64,000 nt of DNA from an uncultured Coriobacteriaceae bacterium (GCA_902788705.1 CADALE010000021.1:1-64000); one strand, 5' to 3'. Shown: positions 1 to 10,643, counted from the stretch's first letter. Made by a program: numbers and translations. Notes: a model not told the origin generated them from the letters alone.

Positions 1-13
1 GTCGCTCTAAAGG

Positions 14-44
14 GGATGTCCCCGGTCCAATACCGGGGACATCC
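14..44. repeat. perfect 13-bp inverted repeat (hairpin)
   Basis: GGATGTCCCCGGT at 14-26 is the exact reverse complement of 32-44, with a 5-nt loop. It lies just downstream of the minus-strand GH1 gene and may act as its terminator, although no clear T-run follows on either side. Confidence 0.6.
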
Positions 45-135
45 AATCAGGGCCGCCTGAGAACTCTATTAAACCGTCCAACTATTGGGGTCTAGTTCAA
101 AGAGGGGCCCTCGCGCGTGCTATCCAGCCAATAAG

Positions 136-1632
<1,497 letters not shown>

Positions 1633-1802
1633 TTAGGTACCTTCCCTTCGTACCATCATGACGCAGAGATGGCACGGCACCACTGTCATATCGGTAAGCA
1701 GCGACACGCCATCCATAGGCGTTGCCAACCAGGGGCAATTTGGTGCACGAGCCCATGGAATGCTAAGCTTGCGTGCGTACAAGGCAGGGAAGATGGGGAG
1801 GC

Positions 1803-2579
1803 ATGATGGCGCGGGCCGTATTCTTTGACGTGGATGGCACCCTCTTCTCGCACGAGACGGGCAGGGTTCCCGACAGCTCGCGAGAGGCCATCGCGCGCCT
1901 CCGCAGCAAGGGGATCCTGGTGGGGGTGGCCACGGGGCGCAACCTGTGGGAGCTGCGGTACCTTCCCATGGGAGGCATCGAGTTCGACGTGCTGCTCACC
2001 CTCAACGGACAGCTGGTCTTGGACGGCAAGGGCAACCTGATCGAGGGAAACCCGCTTTCGGAAGATGGGCTCGCGCACACGATCAGGATGTTCGAGGAGC
2101 GCACGCATCCCGTCCTTCTGATAGAGCAGGAGCGGATGTATATAAACTACGTGGATGATGCCGTGGTGGCGGCGCAGGCCTCCATACTCACGCCCATCCC
2201 CGAGATAGGCACCTACGGCGGCGCGGCGGTCTACCAGGCAAACGTGTATGTGGACGAGGCGGCGTCTGGCCACGTGCGTGAGCTCTTGGCTGGCTGCGAC
2301 GTAACCCGTTGGCACGAGCAGGCGCTCGACGTGAACGCGCCTTCCGAGGGCGGCAAGGCCGCCGGGATTGCACGTTACGCACAGGGACTGGGCATCGACA
2401 TGAGCGAGGTAGTCGCCTTCGGCGACGCCGAGAACGACCTCCCCATGCTGCGGGCGGCAGGCATCGGGGTTGCCATGGGCAACGCGACTCCCGAGGCCAA
2501 GGCGGAGGCCGACCTCGTTACCGACGACATAGACGACGACGGCGTTGCCAAAGCACTCCGTAAGCTGGGGCTTATCTGA
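1803..2579 (+). CDS. Cof-type HAD family phosphatase
   Basis: Member of the haloacid-dehalogenase phosphatases of the Cof subfamily (IIB cap), cytosolic, usually acting on sugar phosphates or other small phosphate esters; the substrate cannot be read from sequence. Motif I is FFDVDGTLF near the N-terminus, with both catalytic aspartates; motif III/IV is GDAENDLPML near residue 210. About 258 residues, typical length. GGGGAGG at 1795-1801 precedes two adjacent ATG codons at 1803 and 1806; the second has the better spacing and may be the true start. Transcribed divergently from the GH1 gene, with 188 bp between them. Confidence 0.9.
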   Translation: MMARAVFFDVDGTLFSHETGRVPDSSREAIARLRSKGILVGVATGRNLWELRYLPMGGIEFDVLLTLNGQLVLDGKGNLIEGNPLSEDGLAHTIRMFEERTHPVLLIEQERMYINYVDDAVVAAQASILTPIPEIGTYGGAAVYQANVYVDEAASGHVRELLAGCDVTRWHEQALDVNAPSEGGKAAGIARYAQGLGIDMSEVVAFGDAENDLPMLRAAGIGVAMGNATPEAKAEADLVTDDIDDDGVAKALRKLGLI

Positions 2580-2633
2580 CCGCGCAAGCAGCCAGCATGG
2601 CGGCGCCTTGCGCGCCGTCAAGATTCGTGCCAC

Positions 2634-3482
2634 CTAGCAGTTTCCCGTGTAGACGTGGGGCAGGTAAGCGCGCGCAACGTCAGCCAGCTCGTACACACGC
2701 CGCACCGGCGTCGGACCGCGGTCGCGCATGCGCCAGTTGGGGAAGAAGCGCGACACGTGCAGCGTGATGTCGGGGTCCATGGAGGCAAGCCACGCGGACA
2801 GCTGGTCCATCTCGTCGTCCGTGTCGTTCACGCCGGGAACCACGAGGGTGGTTACCTCCAGATGGCAGGCTGGCTCGTCGGCAAGCAGGCGAATGGTCTC
2901 CTGCACGGTCTGCAGGCTGCCGCCGATGCGCCGGTACGTATCCTCGCGGAAGGCCTTGAGGTCGATGTTGGCCGCATCGACGAGCGGGGCCACCGCGCGA
3001 ACCACCTCGGCGCTCACGCAGCCCGCCGAGACCAGCACGTTTGCCAGTCCCGCGTCGTGCACCAGCTGGGAACAGTCGCGCACGAACTCCCACGCTACCA
3101 GCGGCTCGTTGTAGGTGTAGGCCACGCCCACCATACGCGGATCCTCGCCATGCAGGCGCACCGCAAGGTCGGCCACGTCTTGCGGCGACAGCTCGCGCCA
3201 CGGCACGTCGTCGGCGCCTACCTGCGAGATGCTGTGGTTCTGGCACCAAGGGCACCGCAGGTTGCAGCCGTAGCTGCCCAGCGAGAGCACGGTGTGTCCC
3301 GGCTTCCAGCGAGCCAGGGGCTTCTTCTCCACTGGGTCGACGGCAATCGAGGTCACACGGCCGTAGCCCACGGGAGCCACCGAACCATCCACGTTAGCCC
3401 GAGCGCGGCAAGCCCCAACTGCTCCCCGCTGCAGCTCACAGCCGCGGGGGCAGGCTTCGCAACGCGCAGCCCCCTCCCTCAC
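2634..3482 (-). CDS. amrS: AmmeMemoRadiSam radical SAM enzyme (AmrS)
   Basis: Radical SAM protein of the pyruvate-formate-lyase-activase-like group that is the third partner of the AmmeMemoRadiSam system; its chemical role is not established. The 4Fe-4S/SAM motif CxxxCxxC is present as GCNLRCPWC (C73, C77, C80). Further cysteines at the N-terminus (CEACPRGC) and the terminal NC fit the family. 282 residues. It starts with GTG whose bases overlap the stop codon of the upstream amrAB gene in a GTGA arrangement, so the two are translationally coupled. An iron-sulfur radical enzyme without oxygen protection fits an anaerobe. Confidence 0.9.
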   Translation of the reverse strand: MREGAARCEACPRGCELQRGAVGACRARANVDGSVAPVGYGRVTSIAVDPVEKKPLARWKPGHTVLSLGSYGCNLRCPWCQNHSISQVGADDVPWRELSPQDVADLAVRLHGEDPRMVGVAYTYNEPLVAWEFVRDCSQLVHDAGLANVLVSAGCVSAEVVRAVAPLVDAANIDLKAFREDTYRRIGGSLQTVQETIRLLADEPACHLEVTTLVVPGVNDTDDEMDQLSAWLASMDPDITLHVSRFFPNWRMRDRGPTPVRRVYELADVARAYLPHVYTGNC

Positions 3483-4885
3483 AGGTGACGCACCACCTCG
3501 AAGCGATGGAGCCGATAGTCGTCGAAGTCGAGGTCTATCTGACCCTTTTGCGCGGCAATGCGCAGCTGCTCAGAGACGCTGTCCACACCGTCAAGGTCGG
3601 GAAGCAACAGGCCGCGGCGACCGTCTTGGCAGCTCACGATAACGCCGTAGCGCGACGGGTCCAGGCCCTCGCGCGTCGTGGGCTCGGGCTTGGTGAGCAC
3701 GTCCACGTCGTACACGAGGTCAGGCAGCTCGTCCGCGCGCACCGCGCGGAAGCGCGGGTCACGCGTCCCCGCACTGATGGCGTTGGCGCAGATCTCGTCG
3801 GCAAGGCAGCGCTGCACGGGGTCGATGGTGCCGATGCAGCCACGCAGCTGGCCATCAACCTTAAGCGAGACGAAGCAGCCCGCACGGGAAGCCAGCAGCT
3901 CCTCGGGCAGGTCGATCCCCGCGTCACGAGGGGCGATGCGCCGCCCGTCGCGCACGTAGGACTCCAGCGACGCACGGGCAAGCCTCACGTAGGGATCCTC
4001 CGCCTCCTTGCGCGATGCGAGGCCTGCCAAGCGCCACGCCTCGTAGCGCGGAAGGAGCGCGCGGTCCTCGTCGGTGCCCTCATCGCCTGCAGGCGTGAAG
4101 GCGGCCACGCCATAGCCCACGCCAAACGGTCCCTCGTGGGACAGGAGCTCGGGCGTAACGGCCGTACGGTCCAGTGCGCCGGCCATCATCTGGAAGCTGC
4201 GCAGCCCGCATTCGGCCGCGCGCTCCGCCAGCGAATGGTCCATGCACAGGATGTCCAGCAGGTCGCCCGTCGCGAAGTCGTGGGCAATCCGCTCATCGAA
4301 GACGGGTCCCTCCGGCGCGAAGCCGTACGGCCCCTCAGCCAGCAGCTTGTGCGAGAGGTCGCCCGAGGCGATGTACACCACGCGACGCCTGAGCATGCGC
4401 GCAGCCTCCTGCACGGCCATCCCCAGCCGGTAGTGCTCAGCGGGCGAGAAGCCCGAAAGGCCAATGCGCACCAGCTCAAAGCCCGTGTAGTACTTCTCGA
4501 CAAAGTGCAGGGGAATCATGGTGCCATGGTCGAGGCGCGGGTCGCGCTCGTAATCGGTGCCAGCCTCGATGCCCTCGCGCTCGCACACGCGGCAGATCTC
4601 GTCCACGAGCTTGGTGTCATATCGCGCCTCGTAGGCAGCTCGCGGCGCACCATACTGCGCAAAGCTGCCCTGTGCCGACGACCCCGGCGAGATGTGGAAG
4701 TAGTCGCGGTACAGCGTGGCGTGCGGTGACGAGACCACGATGGTGTCGGGCGCCAGCTGGGCGATGCGACGCCCCACCTCGTCGTAGGCATCGATGGTGT
4801 CCTGGATGTCGCGCTCCCTCCCCTTCCCCACGTCGGGGATGATGAGCGGCGGGTGCGGCACGGCAAAGGCGGCAAGGATGGGCAT
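3479..4885 (-). CDS. AmrB (MEMO-like) - AmrA (AMMECR1) fusion protein
   Basis: 468-residue fusion of the two other AmmeMemoRadiSam components. Residues about 1-265 are a class III extradiol-dioxygenase-like MEMO domain (opening PILAAFAVPHPPLIIPDVG, later HGTMIPLHF and ASGDLSH). Residues about 285-468 are an AMMECR1 domain with the diagnostic LRGCIGTIDP. An upstream in-frame extension exists, but GAGAGGAG lies 5 nt before the ATG at 4885, so I use that start. It is the first gene of a two-gene operon with amrS. The function of the system is unknown; proposals include modification of a protein or small molecule. Fusion of the first two domains has been seen in other anaerobes. Confidence 0.92.
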   Translation of the reverse strand: MPILAAFAVPHPPLIIPDVGKGRERDIQDTIDAYDEVGRRIAQLAPDTIVVSSPHATLYRDYFHISPGSSAQGSFAQYGAPRAAYEARYDTKLVDEICRVCEREGIEAGTDYERDPRLDHGTMIPLHFVEKYYTGFELVRIGLSGFSPAEHYRLGMAVQEAARMLRRRVVYIASGDLSHKLLAEGPYGFAPEGPVFDERIAHDFATGDLLDILCMDHSLAERAAECGLRSFQMMAGALDRTAVTPELLSHEGPFGVGYGVAAFTPAGDEGTDEDRALLPRYEAWRLAGLASRKEAEDPYVRLARASLESYVRDGRRIAPRDAGIDLPEELLASRAGCFVSLKVDGQLRGCIGTIDPVQRCLADEICANAISAGTRDPRFRAVRADELPDLVYDVDVLTKPEPTTREGLDPSRYGVIVSCQDGRRGLLLPDLDGVDSVSEQLRIAAQKGQIDLDFDDYRLHRFEVVRHL

Positions 4886-4966
4886 GGAGGCTCCTCTCGA
4901 CATGCCTAGAGTGTACTCTGCATGCGGGTTCTGGACGACAAGTTCGCGCTTAACGGAGCGGAATGC

Positions 4967-4998
4967 GTGCAACGGGGGGTTCCGACCCCTTGTTGCAC
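4967..4998. terminator. hairpin between convergent/tandem genes
   Basis: GTGCAAC (4967-4973) pairs with GTTGCAC (4992-4998), and inner GGGGT pairs with ACCCC. It sits immediately after the deformylase stop codon on the minus strand. Nearly the same sequence recurs at 44163-44192. Confidence 0.6.
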
Positions 4999-4999
4999 A

Positions 5000-5413
5000 C
5001 TAGATCACGACGCCCCGCAGATGGTCGCACTCGTGCTGGATGACCTGGGCAACAAATCCCTGATAGGTGCCAACGTGCTGCTTGAGGTTCTGATCCTGCC
5101 ACGAGACGGTTATGCGACGATAGCGCGTAGCTGGCCGGACGCCCTCCAACGAGAGGCATCCCTCCTCGGTCTGGTACGGGCCCGAGGTGCCCGTGATACG
5201 GGGATTGAGCATCACCTGGGGACGGCCCTGCGCATCAAAGAACGCGATGATGGCCTTGCTCTGGCCAATCATGTTTGCCGCCATGCCCGCGCAGGTGGCT
5301 TGGTTTGCCATGAGCGAATCGACAAGGTCGCGTGCCAAGGGCAGGTCGTCGGCCGTTGCGGGAGCGGCCTTGCGCGACAGGATGATGCGCGAGCGGACGA
5401 TGGGACGTTGCAC
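5000..5413 (-). CDS. def: short peptide deformylase
   Basis: Removes the N-formyl group from nascent proteins; metal hydrolase in the cytosol. All three deformylase motifs are visible: GMAANMIGQ (43-51, a variant of GxGLAAxQ), EEGCLSL with the metal-binding Cys86, and QHECDH (His127, Glu128, His131). At 137 residues it is shorter than E. coli Def (about 168) and belongs to the compact type found in Gram-positive anaerobes; it may be a second deformylase rather than the only one. The start is GTG with AAAGGAGG upstream. It is followed by a hairpin. Confidence 0.9.
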   Translation of the reverse strand: MQRPIVRSRIILSRKAAPATADDLPLARDLVDSLMANQATCAGMAANMIGQSKAIIAFFDAQGRPQVMLNPRITGTSGPYQTEEGCLSLEGVRPATRYRRITVSWQDQNLKQHVGTYQGFVAQVIQHECDHLRGVVI

Positions 5414-5542
5414 GCAAGCCTCCTTTGCCAGGATGCTGGACGGCCATCATCCTACCAGACGCCCGCCGCCATCAGGCATAGCTCTGCTACCATCATGACA
5501 GGAAGTCGCATGGCTGTCTGGTTGTTGCCTCGGGGAGGGTTT

Positions 5543-6397
5543 GTGGCTGAAAGACTTGTCATGACCGTTCTGGCAGAGAACGGCCCGGCCGAGGACGCTG
5601 GCCTTCTGTGCGAGCATGGCCTTTCACTGCATCTCGCCTACGGTGAGGTGCGCATGCTGCTCGACTTCGACCAGTCGGACGTCTTTGCGAGGAACGCCGA
5701 GGCGCTGGGGGTCAACCTGGCGCAGGTAGACCTCGCGGTGCTGTCGCATGCGCACTACGACCACGCCGATGGCATGGCCCACTTCTTCGCGCACAACCAA
5801 CACGCCTCCCTGCACCTGAGCTCAGCGTGCGCCGAGACGTGCTGGTCCACCAAAGGCGGCACGACAGAGACACACTACATAGGCATCAAGCAGGGATTCA
5901 TTAAGCGATACCGCGATCGCCTCGTGACTGTGGCCACATGCGGCACAACCACCATCGCGCCGGGTGTGCACCTCGTGCCGCACAGCACGCCCAGCCTCGC
6001 CGAGGTGGGGCGGCAGGCAGGAATGTGGCTCTGCGAGAACGGCTCCTGGCGGCCCGATGACTTTGCCCACGAGATGAGCCTCGTCGTAGAGCTGGGAGAT
6101 ACGGCCAAGGCGCCCCTCGCCATCTTCAACAGCTGCTCGCACGCAGGCCTGCCCGCCATCGTGGCCGAGGTGCAGGCGGCATTCCCGGGAAGGGCCATCG
6201 ATTTCTATGTAGGCGGGCTTCACCTCGTGCACGCAAGTGACGAGGACGTCTTGCGAGTAGCCGACGCCATCGAGTCAGCGCGTATCGGGCAGCTCCTTAC
6301 CGGCCACTGCACAGGCGCCCACGCGCTCGAGCTCTTGCAGCGCAGGGCACCCTGCCGGATCGTCGCGCTCAGACCGGGACTGTGCGTCACGCTGTAG
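5543..6397 (+). CDS. MBL-fold metallo-hydrolase (RFAP-synthase-like)
   Basis: Metallo-beta-lactamase-fold protein with the dinuclear metal motif HAHYDH (69-74), later CSHAGL and a C-terminal GGLHL...TGHCTG region. These features match the group named after 7,8-dihydropterin-6-yl-methyl-4-(beta-D-ribofuranosyl)aminobenzene 5'-phosphate synthase; in bacteria the true substrate is usually unknown. A long upstream in-frame stretch has no coding signature. GGGGAGGG at 5532-5539 fits a GTG start at 5543 (284 residues); ATG at 5561 or thereabouts within the next codons is an alternative. It is divergent from the deformylase. Confidence 0.8.
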   Translation: MAERLVMTVLAENGPAEDAGLLCEHGLSLHLAYGEVRMLLDFDQSDVFARNAEALGVNLAQVDLAVLSHAHYDHADGMAHFFAHNQHASLHLSSACAETCWSTKGGTTETHYIGIKQGFIKRYRDRLVTVATCGTTTIAPGVHLVPHSTPSLAEVGRQAGMWLCENGSWRPDDFAHEMSLVVELGDTAKAPLAIFNSCSHAGLPAIVAEVQAAFPGRAIDFYVGGLHLVHASDEDVLRVADAIESARIGQLLTGHCTGAHALELLQRRAPCRIVALRPGLCVTL

Positions 6398-6569
6398 GGC
6401 TGATTGCAGGGCAGAAGCAGCCCACGCAAGCGGCACAAGGGGTCCCCGTGTGGTCATGCAAGCGCCCGTCGCCGCACAAGCGGCTATTCCGTGGCAAACC
6501 GAGGGCGTATACTGGCACCAACATCAGAAGAGGCGCCTCATGGCATGCGCCTACAGGGAAGGACCGCTC

Positions 6570-7199
6570 ATGGACCCCATCACCACCAAGCGTAACGAGC
6601 TGCTTGCACAGAAGACCATCAAGGGCCTTGCCTCCCGCAACATGAGCGGCTACTATGCCGCCACCAAGGAGGAGGCGCTCCAGATTGCGCTCGGGCTCAT
6701 CGACGAGCAGAGCTCCGTCACCATGGGAGGCGGCATGAGCGTCCACGAGATCGGCCTGGTGGACGCCCTCAAGGCTGGCAACTACCAGTTCATCGACCGC
6801 GATGCCATCGAGGACAAGCGCGCGGCGATGCTCGCGGCGTACGACGCGGACGTCTTCCTTTCCAGCGTCAACGCCATGACCGACGACGGTGTGCTGGTGA
6901 ACATCGACGGCAACGCCAACCGCGTCTCGGCCATCGCGCAGGGTCCCAAGAAGGTCATCTTCATCGTGGGCATGAACAAGGTGTGCGGCGACGTCGACGG
7001 CGCCATGAAGCGCGCGCGCAACGTGGCGGCGCCCATCAACGCCCAGCGCTTCGGGCTGAAGACCCCATGCACGAAGACGGGCGCCTGCGCAGACTGCAAG
7101 TCGCCCGACACCATCTGCTGCCAGTTCCTTGTCACGCGCTACTCGCGCCATGCGGGCCGCATCCACGTCATCCTAGTCAACGACGTGCTGGGCTTCTAG
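6570..7199 (+). CDS. LUD-domain protein (lactate utilisation-like)
   Basis: 209-residue protein of the LUD (DUF162) family. The hallmark stretch DDGVLVNIDGNANRVSA lies at 105-121, followed by FIVGMNKVCGDVDGA. A cysteine cluster near the C-terminus (C167, C173, C176, C183, C184) could bind metal. LutB/LutC relatives act in lactate oxidation, but single-domain proteins like this one are common in anaerobes without the lut operon and have no proven role. The start at 6570 has AGGGAAGGA upstream; an in-frame ATG at 6540 is possible. Ends in front of a strong hairpin. Confidence 0.85.
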   Translation: MDPITTKRNELLAQKTIKGLASRNMSGYYAATKEEALQIALGLIDEQSSVTMGGGMSVHEIGLVDALKAGNYQFIDRDAIEDKRAAMLAAYDADVFLSSVNAMTDDGVLVNIDGNANRVSAIAQGPKKVIFIVGMNKVCGDVDGAMKRARNVAAPINAQRFGLKTPCTKTGACADCKSPDTICCQFLVTRYSRHAGRIHVILVNDVLGF

Positions 7200-7202
7200 G
7201 CG

Positions 7203-7278
7203 CCACAGGAGGCTACCCCCTGCCACAGGGGGCTACCCCCCATGGCAGCCTGCCACAAGGGGCTACCCCCTGTGGCAG
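7203..7278. repeat. three degenerate 18-20-bp direct repeats ending in a strong hairpin
   Basis: Copies of the pattern CCACAGGGGGCTACCCCC begin at 7203, 7223 and 7253. The last forms a 13-bp stem (7250-7262 with 7266-7278, one mismatch, 3-nt loop). It lies between two convergent genes and very likely serves as a bidirectional terminator. Confidence 0.7.
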
Positions 7279-7302
7279 GTCCGGGAGCCCGTGCGCCTGT
7301 GC

Positions 7303-8538
7303 CTACTCCCCCGCCTCAAACACGGCACGGACGTCAGCGCGACGGCGCCACACCACGGCCCAGCTCGCGGCCAGGCTAGCGATGCCGCAGACGGTGACGC
7401 ACGCGCGGTAGTCGAGCACCTCGCCCAGGGCACCGACCACAAGCGCCAGCGAGCTGCACGCCGCCATGAGCACGGCCCCTTGGAACGCGTTGACGCGCGA
7501 CCTCATGCGCTCGGGGATGTAGGTCTGCGTGGCCGCCTCGCGCATGATGTAGCTGTTGCCGCCAAGGAAGCCGCACACGCAGCGGTTGGCCAGCATGAGC
7601 GGGTACGGAAGCCAGAGGAGGCAGCTGTCCATGAGGTCGAAGACCTGATACACGAAGAAGGTGAGGTGGAAGCGCCGCTCCTTGGGCACCTTCACGTGGT
7701 ACTGCACGACGCTTCCCAGCGTACGCCCGACGAACTCCGCCACGGAGAAGAGCGAGTAGAGCGCCACCGTCATGCCGGGTGCCGTGCGGAAGAAGGCGAT
7801 GAGCACGGGCTCGTAGCCCGTGGCAAGGCCATTCGAGACGGCCTGGTACGCCAGAAGCGACCTGAGGCCGCGCTCGTCGACGAGGTAGCAGGCAGCCTCG
7901 CGCAAATCCTCGGCCCACGTGGCAAAGGTATATTCGTCCACATGCGCGCGCTCGTGCTCGCGCACGTGCACGAGGCTCTCGATGAGCGCCGCAGCCATCG
8001 CGAGCACGCCCTGCGCCATGAGCAGCCGAGGCACACCGACTGTGTCCAGCAGCACGGCGGCCAGCGGCGCCATGACCACCGCAAGGGTGGTATACAGCAT
8101 CGACGACACGGCGTAGCCCCGCTGCTCCGCGCCTTCGGGGATGACCTCGGGATAGATGCTCGTCCAGGCGAGCTCGTCGACGGCCTCGAGGCAGGCGATG
8201 GCCAGCGACGCGGCGAGGTAGCCCACGTACGAGAAGCTGAAGCGCAAGAGCCACAGGCCCAAGGCGGCGTAGGCCGCGCCGCAGACCACGTCGCCCGCCA
8301 CCAGGAAGGCCTTGCGGGGCAGGCGGTCCATGACCGGCGAGACAGCAAGTGGGACAAGGACATGCGGCACGAGCTGGATGGCGATGACGAGCGCCGAGGC
8401 GAGCGTGGAGCCCGTCTCGTCGAAGACGAAGAACGAGAGCGCGAAGCCACCGGCGATGCCGCCGGCGGCGCCGAGCGCCGAGGCAAGGGTGACGAGGGTA
8501 AAGTCGCGCGTCCAGAGCGCGGGACGGCCATCTTGCAT
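7303..8538 (-). CDS. MFS transporter
   Basis: 411-residue integral membrane protein of the major facilitator superfamily, exporter-like branch. About 10-12 hydrophobic helices can be traced, with the loop 2-3 type motif MDRLPRKAF near residue 70 and a long charged central loop (EHERAHVDEYTF) between the two halves. The substrate is unknown; relatives include drug and siderophore exporters. GGAGG lies before the ATG. Monocistronic and convergent with the LUD gene. Confidence 0.85.
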   Translation of the reverse strand: MQDGRPALWTRDFTLVTLASALGAAGGIAGGFALSFFVFDETGSTLASALVIAIQLVPHVLVPLAVSPVMDRLPRKAFLVAGDVVCGAAYAALGLWLLRFSFSYVGYLAASLAIACLEAVDELAWTSIYPEVIPEGAEQRGYAVSSMLYTTLAVVMAPLAAVLLDTVGVPRLLMAQGVLAMAAALIESLVHVREHERAHVDEYTFATWAEDLREAACYLVDERGLRSLLAYQAVSNGLATGYEPVLIAFFRTAPGMTVALYSLFSVAEFVGRTLGSVVQYHVKVPKERRFHLTFFVYQVFDLMDSCLLWLPYPLMLANRCVCGFLGGNSYIMREAATQTYIPERMRSRVNAFQGAVLMAACSSLALVVGALGEVLDYRACVTVCGIASLAASWAVVWRRRADVRAVFEAGE

Positions 8539-8769
8539 GGGGAACCTCCAGAAGGGGCAGCGCGCCGTACGGCACCGCTGTGGCGAATCAATAGGTTAGG
8601 TACTTCGTGCGACCTAGCTGTTGCGCCTTCTGGACATCGTGTTCCTCTCTACCGCCGCCCGCAGGCGAGGATGCATGACGGGACCCATGGTAGCAGCGCG
8701 GCCTTGTGCCCGCAAGCCAGCGCGTGGGGCCAAGAGGCAGCCTGCCCCGGCATCCGGTTGCGCGCATCC

Positions 8770-9720
8770 CTACAGATACGCGAGGCCGTCCTCGCCGCAG
8801 AAGAGCTTGGTGGAGATGTAGCGCTCGCCAGTATCGGGCGCGATGGTAACCACCGTCTTGCCCGGACCCAGCTCGCGGGCCAGCTTGAGCGCAGCCACCA
8901 CGTTGGTGCCCGAGGAGATGCCGCACATGAGGCCCTCCTCGCGAGCCAGCCTACGGGCCATCTCCAGCGCCTCGATGTCCGTGACGATGCAGATGTCATC
9001 GTAAATCTGCTGGTCAAGGATGGCGGGGATGATGCCGTCGCCGATGCCCATCTGCAGGTGCGTGCCTACGGGGCGTCCGGAGAGGATGGCCGCCTGCTCT
9101 GGTTCGACGGCCCAGATGCGCACGTTGGGGTTCACGGCGCGCAGCACCGCGCCCACGCCGGTGATGGTGCCACCGGTGCCGATGCCCGAGCAGAAGCCGT
9201 CGATGCGCGAGTCGGCGTCGGCGATGATCTCGGCCGCGGTGTGCTCGCGATGCGCCCAAAGGTTGTCAACGTTCTCGAACTGCTGCGGCACGTACACGCG
9301 GGGGTCTTCCTTGGCCATCTGAAGCGCACGCTTGATGCAGCGGTCAACGCACTCGCCGATGTCGCCGTCGTCGTGCTCGAGGATGACCTGCGCACCGTAG
9401 TGCACCACCAGGCGCCGGCGCTCCACCGACACCGAGTCGGGCATGATGATCTTGGCCTGATAGCCCAAAACCGCCGCCACGAGCGCAAGACCGATGCCCT
9501 GGTTGCCACTCGTGGGCTCCACGATGATGGAGTCGGGGCGCAGCTCGCCGCGCTCCTCGGCCGCGCGTACCATCTGCAGGGCGGTACGCGTCTTGATGGA
9601 GCCGCCCACGTTGGTAGCCTCGAACTTCACGAGGATGCGTGCGCAATCAGGCTCGGGAATATGGTTAAGACGAACAAGTGGGGTGTGCCCCACCGCGTCA
9701 AGGATGCTGTCGTACACCAT
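8770..9720 (-). CDS. cysK: PLP-dependent cysteine synthase family protein
   Basis: O-acetylserine sulfhydrylase-type enzyme (316 residues) that makes cysteine from O-acetylserine and sulfide. The PLP lysine is K43 in NVGGSIKTR; the phosphate loop is GIGTGGTITG near residue 180; the substrate loop is PTSGNQG, where most CysK proteins have TSGNTG. The NQG variant and IKTR instead of VKDR leave some doubt about the exact substrate, so a related beta-replacing enzyme is possible. The ATG at 9720 is preceded by GGAAGGAG. A much longer open frame upstream is not supported by a ribosome site. Confidence 0.85.
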   Translation of the reverse strand: MVYDSILDAVGHTPLVRLNHIPEPDCARILVKFEATNVGGSIKTRTALQMVRAAEERGELRPDSIIVEPTSGNQGIGLALVAAVLGYQAKIIMPDSVSVERRRLVVHYGAQVILEHDDGDIGECVDRCIKRALQMAKEDPRVYVPQQFENVDNLWAHREHTAAEIIADADSRIDGFCSGIGTGGTITGVGAVLRAVNPNVRIWAVEPEQAAILSGRPVGTHLQMGIGDGIIPAILDQQIYDDICIVTDIEALEMARRLAREEGLMCGISSGTNVVAALKLARELGPGKTVVTIAPDTGERYISTKLFCGEDGLAYL

Positions 9721-9834
9721 GTGCCGCTCCTTCCTCGCGTCATGCGGCACGCACGATTGTAGCAGCGGCCGAAGGAACCCGCACTCTGGACTCCGTAGGC
9801 GTATCATTGTCGCAACCACTTCAAAGGAGGAGCC

Positions 9835-10494
9835 ATGGCAGAGGACCTTCGCACGATGGCAAGCACCGACGGCATCGCCGAGTTCGAACGTACATACGAG
9901 ACGCCACGCTGCGTCGTGCTGGACAGTGCCTACTGCTCGATGGGACGCATGGTGGCCCTGCAGGCCTGCAAGCTGGCAGGATGGACCTACCACGACAGCG
10001 TGACGCTGCTCGAGCTCGTACCCGAGCTTGGGGTGACCGCCGAGGATGTGGACGCCTTCGATCGGCAGTTCAGCGGTTGCGAGCCCGACGTGGCGGCGGT
10101 ACGGGCCAGCAGCGAGTTCCAGCGCATCAGCCAGGCCTTCCTCCTTGCTACCGAGCGCGCCTTGGCGGACGGACCGTGCCTTGTTCACGACCGGGTTACC
10201 AAGCCCTATGTTGAGGGCCTTGGATACCGCTGCGTGTCAGCCATGACCTACGCGCACGACCTGCCCGCCATGCGCGTGCGGGCCAAATTCTCGCCGCTCT
10301 ATGCCTCGCTTGAGAGCGATGACCAGCTTGACGCCGCAATCCGCGGCGAGGACTCGATACGCCGTGCATGGCACGCACTGCAGAGCGACTCCACCTTCTG
10401 GGGGGAGCCGCGCACCTACGACCTCATGCTGAACACCGACCTGCTAGGCCGTGACCTTGCTGCCCAGCTGCTCGCACAGCTTATGGGTGCATAG
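9835..10494 (+). CDS. cytidylate kinase-like family protein with degenerate P-loop
   Basis: 219-residue protein resembling the cytidylate-kinase-like family of gut anaerobes. The usual P-loop pattern (GSGGREIG) is replaced by DSAYCSMGRMVA at about 30-41, so classic ATP binding is doubtful. The C-terminal YDLMLNTDLLGRD matches the family's YDLVINT. Relatives act on nucleotides or are uncharacterised. AAAGGAGG at 9824-9830 fixes the start. Divergent from cysK with a 114-bp gap. Confidence 0.65.
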   Translation: MAEDLRTMASTDGIAEFERTYETPRCVVLDSAYCSMGRMVALQACKLAGWTYHDSVTLLELVPELGVTAEDVDAFDRQFSGCEPDVAAVRASSEFQRISQAFLLATERALADGPCLVHDRVTKPYVEGLGYRCVSAMTYAHDLPAMRVRAKFSPLYASLESDDQLDAAIRGEDSIRRAWHALQSDSTFWGEPRTYDLMLNTDLLGRDLAAQLLAQLMGA

Positions 10495-10643
10495 GCAGGA
10501 AGGCGATTGTGCGGGCAACGTCGGGCTAGGCGTTCGTTTGAGCCACCCACGTCCCACGTCCATTGCGCCCACGCACGGATTGGCGCTGGCCACCAAGGCG
10601 CCGCACCGTTAGCATTAAAGTGACAACGGGAGGAGAACGGGCT

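Noticed and set aside
7203..7278. CRISPR-like array
   Set aside because: Three degenerate, self-complementary units with 0-10-bp gaps and no cas genes; not a CRISPR.
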